Below, piece by piece: positions 24,455 through 26,679 of a DNA stretch of 26,679 bases. How positions within the stretch are numbered: the stretch's first letter is position 1; each line of letters starts with the position of its first letter. This stretch comes from JBKEAD01 sp047973165 (lineage in GTDB: Bacteria > Verrucomicrobiota > Verrucomicrobiia > Chthoniobacterales > JBKEAD01), in assembly GCA_047973165.1 (NCBI GenBank), contig JBKEBM010000221.1, forward strand, positions 1-26,679, read 5' to 3'. The notes under the pieces are model-generated. The model was not told where the DNA came from, did no database searches, and worked only from the letters and a program-made list of their open reading frames with translations. The translations under genes were made by a program, and so were the position numbers.

Positions 24455-24514
24455 TTTCAAATTCGCTGCGCAGAGAGATTGAGGAAGAGGGCGATGGGTG
24501 GAGAATTTGTAAAA
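24455..24514 (+). repeat. right direct repeat of the accessory block (orphan pssA 3' end)
   Basis: These 60 bases repeat the end of pssA (8886-8946), including its stop codon and two following A residues. A single-base deletion within GGGATGG breaks the frame relative to pssA, and there is no gene body upstream, so it is an orphan fragment. It lies between the last accessory gene (nitrilase) and the first gene of the right flank. A short TGTTTTGC string occurs after both copies at different distances and may hint at longer shared ancestry. Confidence 0.85.
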
Positions 24515-24553
24515 GCTTCTTTCCCGGAATTTTTGTTTTGCTAATCTGTTTAT

Positions 24554-24934
24554 ATGGAAAAAAATTCCCGCACGATAAAAGTTAAAACGCCCCCCGGGCT
24601 TATTGTTGCTTTGGTTATCGGAGTATGCCTTTTGCTGGCGGCGATTTTTTACGGAACCTGGAAGCTGAGTTCCGATACTTATGATGCTCGTAAAATGGGT
24701 GTTATTACATCCAAAGAGTTTGTTCCGCTGAAGGAAAAATTGCTGTCTGTCGGAGATAAGGGACTTGTTCGCGAGTCAAAGGATGGCGAATACATTTTGC
24801 ATGTGGATGTGAGGGGCAGCGACGGTTCGATAAAGTCCTACGACGTTTATTTGAAGGATAAGGAACGCTATGATTCTTTATCGGTGGGAGACTCTTTTGA
24901 GGTCGGTCCCTATCTAGTGAAGGGTGTAAAGTAG
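24554..24934 (+). CDS. small single-pass membrane protein of unknown function
   Basis: I do not recognise this 126-residue protein. A basic N-terminus (residues 1-15) leads into one hydrophobic helix (about 16-38, LIVALVIGVCLLLAAIFYG) and then a soluble domain of about 85 residues with strand-like segments (GEYILHVDVRGSDG, YDVYLKDKERYDSL, FEVGPYLVKGV). This predicts a membrane-anchored protein with its C-terminal domain outside the cytoplasm. It is the first gene right of the orphan pssA fragment and, like psd-pssA, is G- and T-rich on its coding strand. The 124-base gap after it holds a small hairpin (GGTGC 24950-24954 with GCACC 24960-24964) but no T tract. Confidence 0.75.
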   Translation: MEKNSRTIKVKTPPGLIVALVIGVCLLLAAIFYGTWKLSSDTYDARKMGVITSKEFVPLKEKLLSVGDKGLVRESKDGEYILHVDVRGSDGSIKSYDVYLKDKERYDSLSVGDSFEVGPYLVKGVK

Positions 24935-25058
24935 CTTTTCGACGGGCGGGGTGCAGGTGGCACCATAAAAAATCGAACGTTTTTGGAGAGTGCATGTCAA
25001 TACTCCTGTAGCGAGTCGAAGGCTTGCTGAAAATTTTTAATATCTATCATCAAATAAC

Positions 25059-26042
25059 ATGACATCACCCGAACTCACCAGGCAGGTTGAAGAATCACGC
25101 GTATGGATTCAGCCACTCTTTAACGAAATTTCCAAAGTCGTTGTTGGACAAAATATTCTTGTGCAGCGACTGGTAACGGGCCTCTTAACAAATGGACACG
25201 TTTTGCTGGAAGGTGTTCCCGGGCTGGCTAAGACACTGACAGTACGAACGCTGGCTGCATCTATCAATACCGGATTTCAGCGTTTGCAGTTTACTCCCGA
25301 TCTCTTACCGGCAGATTTGATAGGGACTTTAATTTACAATCAAAAGGACGGAGCGTTTACAACCAAACTGGGTCCTCTTTTTTCCAACCTTATATTAGCG
25401 GATGAGATTAACCGCGCTCCGGCAAAAGTGCAGAGTGCTTTACTGGAAGCGATGCAGGAGCGGCAGGTTACGATAGGGGATACGACCTATCTTTTACCGG
25501 ACCCGTTTTTGGTTTTGGCAACACAGAACCCTATCGAACAGGAGGGGACTTATCAATTACCTGAGGCGCAACTTGACCGCTTTATGCTAAAGGTCAATGT
25601 CGGATATCCAACGAAGGAGGAGGAACGCTCTATTCTGGATGCAATGGCGACATCGGCACCGAAGCTTGATGTGCAGCCAATCGTAAATCCGGAATCTATT
25701 TTGCAGGCCCGGGATATTGTCAATCAAATCTATGTCGATGACAGAATCAAAGACTATATTGTTGATATAGTTTGGGCTACACGGAATCCGTCGCTTTATA
25801 ATCTTAAGCTGGAAGGCATGATCCGATACGGAGCTTCTCCGCGAGCAACTATTAATCTGACTTTGGCTGCAAAGGCTCAGGCTTTTATGGAAGGTCGTGC
25901 TTATGTAACGCCACAGGATATTAAATCTATCGGAACAGATATATTACGACATCGTATTGGTGTGAGCTATGAGGCCGAAGCTGAAGAAATAACGAGTGAG
26001 ATGATCGTTGCTAAAATTTTTGATGGTATTGCCGTCCCGTAA
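25059..26042 (+). CDS. MoxR-family AAA+ ATPase
   Basis: The 327-residue protein shows Walker A GVPGLAKT (about residues 52-59), Walker B LILADEINRAP, the MoxR signature VQSALLEAMQERQVTIGD, sensor LATQNPIEQEGTYQLPEAQLDRFM, and a C-terminal helical lid with YGASPRATINL. MoxR ATPases act as chaperones, often maturing proteins with von Willebrand factor A domains, in cooperation with DUF58 proteins. That partner is encoded directly downstream (from 26096), the standard arrangement of bacterial moxR operons, usually followed by membrane-bound VWA and TPR proteins. The ATG at 25059 has no Shine-Dalgarno sequence. Confidence 0.95.
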   Translation: MTSPELTRQVEESRVWIQPLFNEISKVVVGQNILVQRLVTGLLTNGHVLLEGVPGLAKTLTVRTLAASINTGFQRLQFTPDLLPADLIGTLIYNQKDGAFTTKLGPLFSNLILADEINRAPAKVQSALLEAMQERQVTIGDTTYLLPDPFLVLATQNPIEQEGTYQLPEAQLDRFMLKVNVGYPTKEEERSILDAMATSAPKLDVQPIVNPESILQARDIVNQIYVDDRIKDYIVDIVWATRNPSLYNLKLEGMIRYGASPRATINLTLAAKAQAFMEGRAYVTPQDIKSIGTDILRHRIGVSYEAEAEEITSEMIVAKIFDGIAVP

Positions 26043-26095
26043 TTTGCTTCGTCGATGATAGTAATTTTTACTCTTACTTGAGGTTGAGTTGATTT

Positions 26096-26679
26096 ATGCA
26101 GAACGCTAAGGATATATTAAAAAAAATCAGACATCTTGAATTGAGGACACGCCGTCTGGTTAATGCCTCTTTTGCCGGACAATATCATAGTGTTTTCAAA
26201 GGGCGGGGAATGAACTTTGAAGAAGTAAGGGAATATGCTCTGGGGGATGAAATCCGATCAATCGACTGGAATGTAACGGCACGTATGGATGAGCCGTATG
26301 TTAAGAAATTCACTGAAGAGCGGGAAATGACCGTGCTTTTGCTGGTAGATGTGAGTGCGTCCGGAAACTATGGGAGTGTTTCCCAAAGTAAGCGGGAGTT
26401 TGCCGCGGAAGTTGCTGCAATTCTGGCATTCAGTGCGATTCAAAACGGAGATAAAGTTGGCCTGCTTTTATTTACGGATCAGGTCGAATTATTTATTCCA
26501 CCGAAAAAAGGACGACAGCATATTCTGCGTCTTATAAGAGATATGATATACTTTGAACCCAAAGGCCGGGGAACAAATATCGGAGCCGCTTTGGAGTATG
26601 CGAATCGTCTTATACGCCGTCAGGCCCTGTTCTTTATGATCTCGGATTTCCAGTCGGAGGATTTTTCAAAGCCACTGAC
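26096..26679 (+). CDS. DUF58 domain protein (3' end outside window)
   Basis: An open frame from the ATG at 26096 runs off the window end after 194 complete codons. It encodes a DUF58 protein, the usual partner of MoxR: KGRGMNFEEVREYALGDE, IRSIDWNVTARMDEPYVK, then a VWA-like segment VLLLVDVSASGNYG with a metal-site-like DxSxS, NGDKVGLLLFTDQVELF and FMISDFQSED. Family members act with MoxR and membrane VWA proteins at the cell envelope. It starts 53 bases after moxR and is probably cotranscribed with it. Confidence 0.93.
   Translation, partial: MQNAKDILKKIRHLELRTRRLVNASFAGQYHSVFKGRGMNFEEVREYALGDEIRSIDWNVTARMDEPYVKKFTEEREMTVLLLVDVSASGNYGSVSQSKREFAAEVAAILAFSAIQNGDKVGLLLFTDQVELFIPPKKGRQHILRLIRDMIYFEPKGRGTNIGAALEYANRLIRRQALFFMISDFQSEDFSKPL

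Larger units (their letters stand above)
8886..24514. mobile_element. putative 15.6-kb genomic island bracketed by pssA 3'-end repeats
   Basis: Direct copies of the pssA 3' end lie at both edges. The content between them is accessory: two regulators, an oxygenase, secreted glycan-active enzymes, a decayed gene fragment and a fold-back element. Housekeeping-type genes lie outside. All but one of the genes inside read rightward, like psd-pssA, yet they look C-rich rather than G-rich. No integrase, transposase, relaxase or phage gene is visible, so self-mobility is not supported. Entry by a lost or remotely acting recombinase, or by homologous exchange, is inferred. Confidence 0.6.

Noticed and set aside
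24950..24964. Small hairpin GGTGC/GCACC after the membrane protein gene as a terminator
   Set aside because: The stem is only five base pairs and is followed by A rather than T residues, so it does not meet the pattern of an intrinsic terminator on the plus strand.
1..26679. CRISPR arrays and tRNA genes
   Set aside because: No regularly spaced short repeats and no cloverleaf-like sequence with the usual T-loop pattern were noticed on either strand. This was by eye only.

Overview
The window looks like part of a Verrucomicrobiota chromosome, probably near the Opitutae/Puniceicoccales. This is an inference from gene content: a PEP-CTERM-tagged LamG protein, a prepilin-like H-X9-DG protein, a GntR/LacI-type hybrid regulator, a PhyH oxygenase next to an AraC regulator, and a SufT protein. 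Almost no start codon is preceded by a purine-rich Shine-Dalgarno sequence. All genes are protein-coding; I see no rRNA, tRNA or CRISPR array.

Layout. (1) 1-8944 is housekeeping DNA: the 3' part of clpX, a GT4 glycosyltransferase, trmB, a leftward pair (Gfo/Idh/MocA oxidoreductase then a second GT4 enzyme), a HerA-like ATPase (DUF853), sufT on the minus strand, then the coupled phospholipid pair psd-pssA. (2) 8945-24454 is an accessory block. It begins with a 361-base stretch without intact genes (8945-9305), which holds a 161-bp fold-back element and a decayed copy of a GntR regulator segment. Next come an AraC regulator divergent from a PhyH oxygenase, an intact GntR/LacI-type regulator, and a tightly packed rightward gene train: LamG/PEP-CTERM protein, oxidoreductase, SGNH esterase, prepilin-like protein, CBM9-like protein, a 1151-residue GH42-like enzyme and a secreted protein of unknown family. 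A GH20-like enzyme and a nitrilase-superfamily enzyme follow. (3) 24554-26679 returns to core-like DNA: a small membrane protein, a MoxR ATPase and the start of a DUF58 protein.

The key observation is that the last ~60 bp of pssA, including its stop codon, is repeated in direct orientation at 24455-24514. The two copies (8886-8946 and 24455-24514) exactly bracket the accessory block, and G-versus-C bias on the plus strand appears to change sign at the same borders. This is the classic outline of an island that entered at the 3' end of a gene, here pssA rather than a tRNA gene. No integrase is visible, so the mechanism is open.

Functionally, the block reads as a polysaccharide or glycoconjugate utilisation island. 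Exported proteins (esterase, CBM9-like binder, GH42-like glycosidase, LamG protein, unknown protein) would act outside the cytoplasm. The GH20-like enzyme, oxidoreductase and nitrilase-like amidase lack signal peptides and would finish the work inside. The GntR/LacI-type protein just upstream is the obvious candidate controller. The substrate cannot be named from sequence alone.
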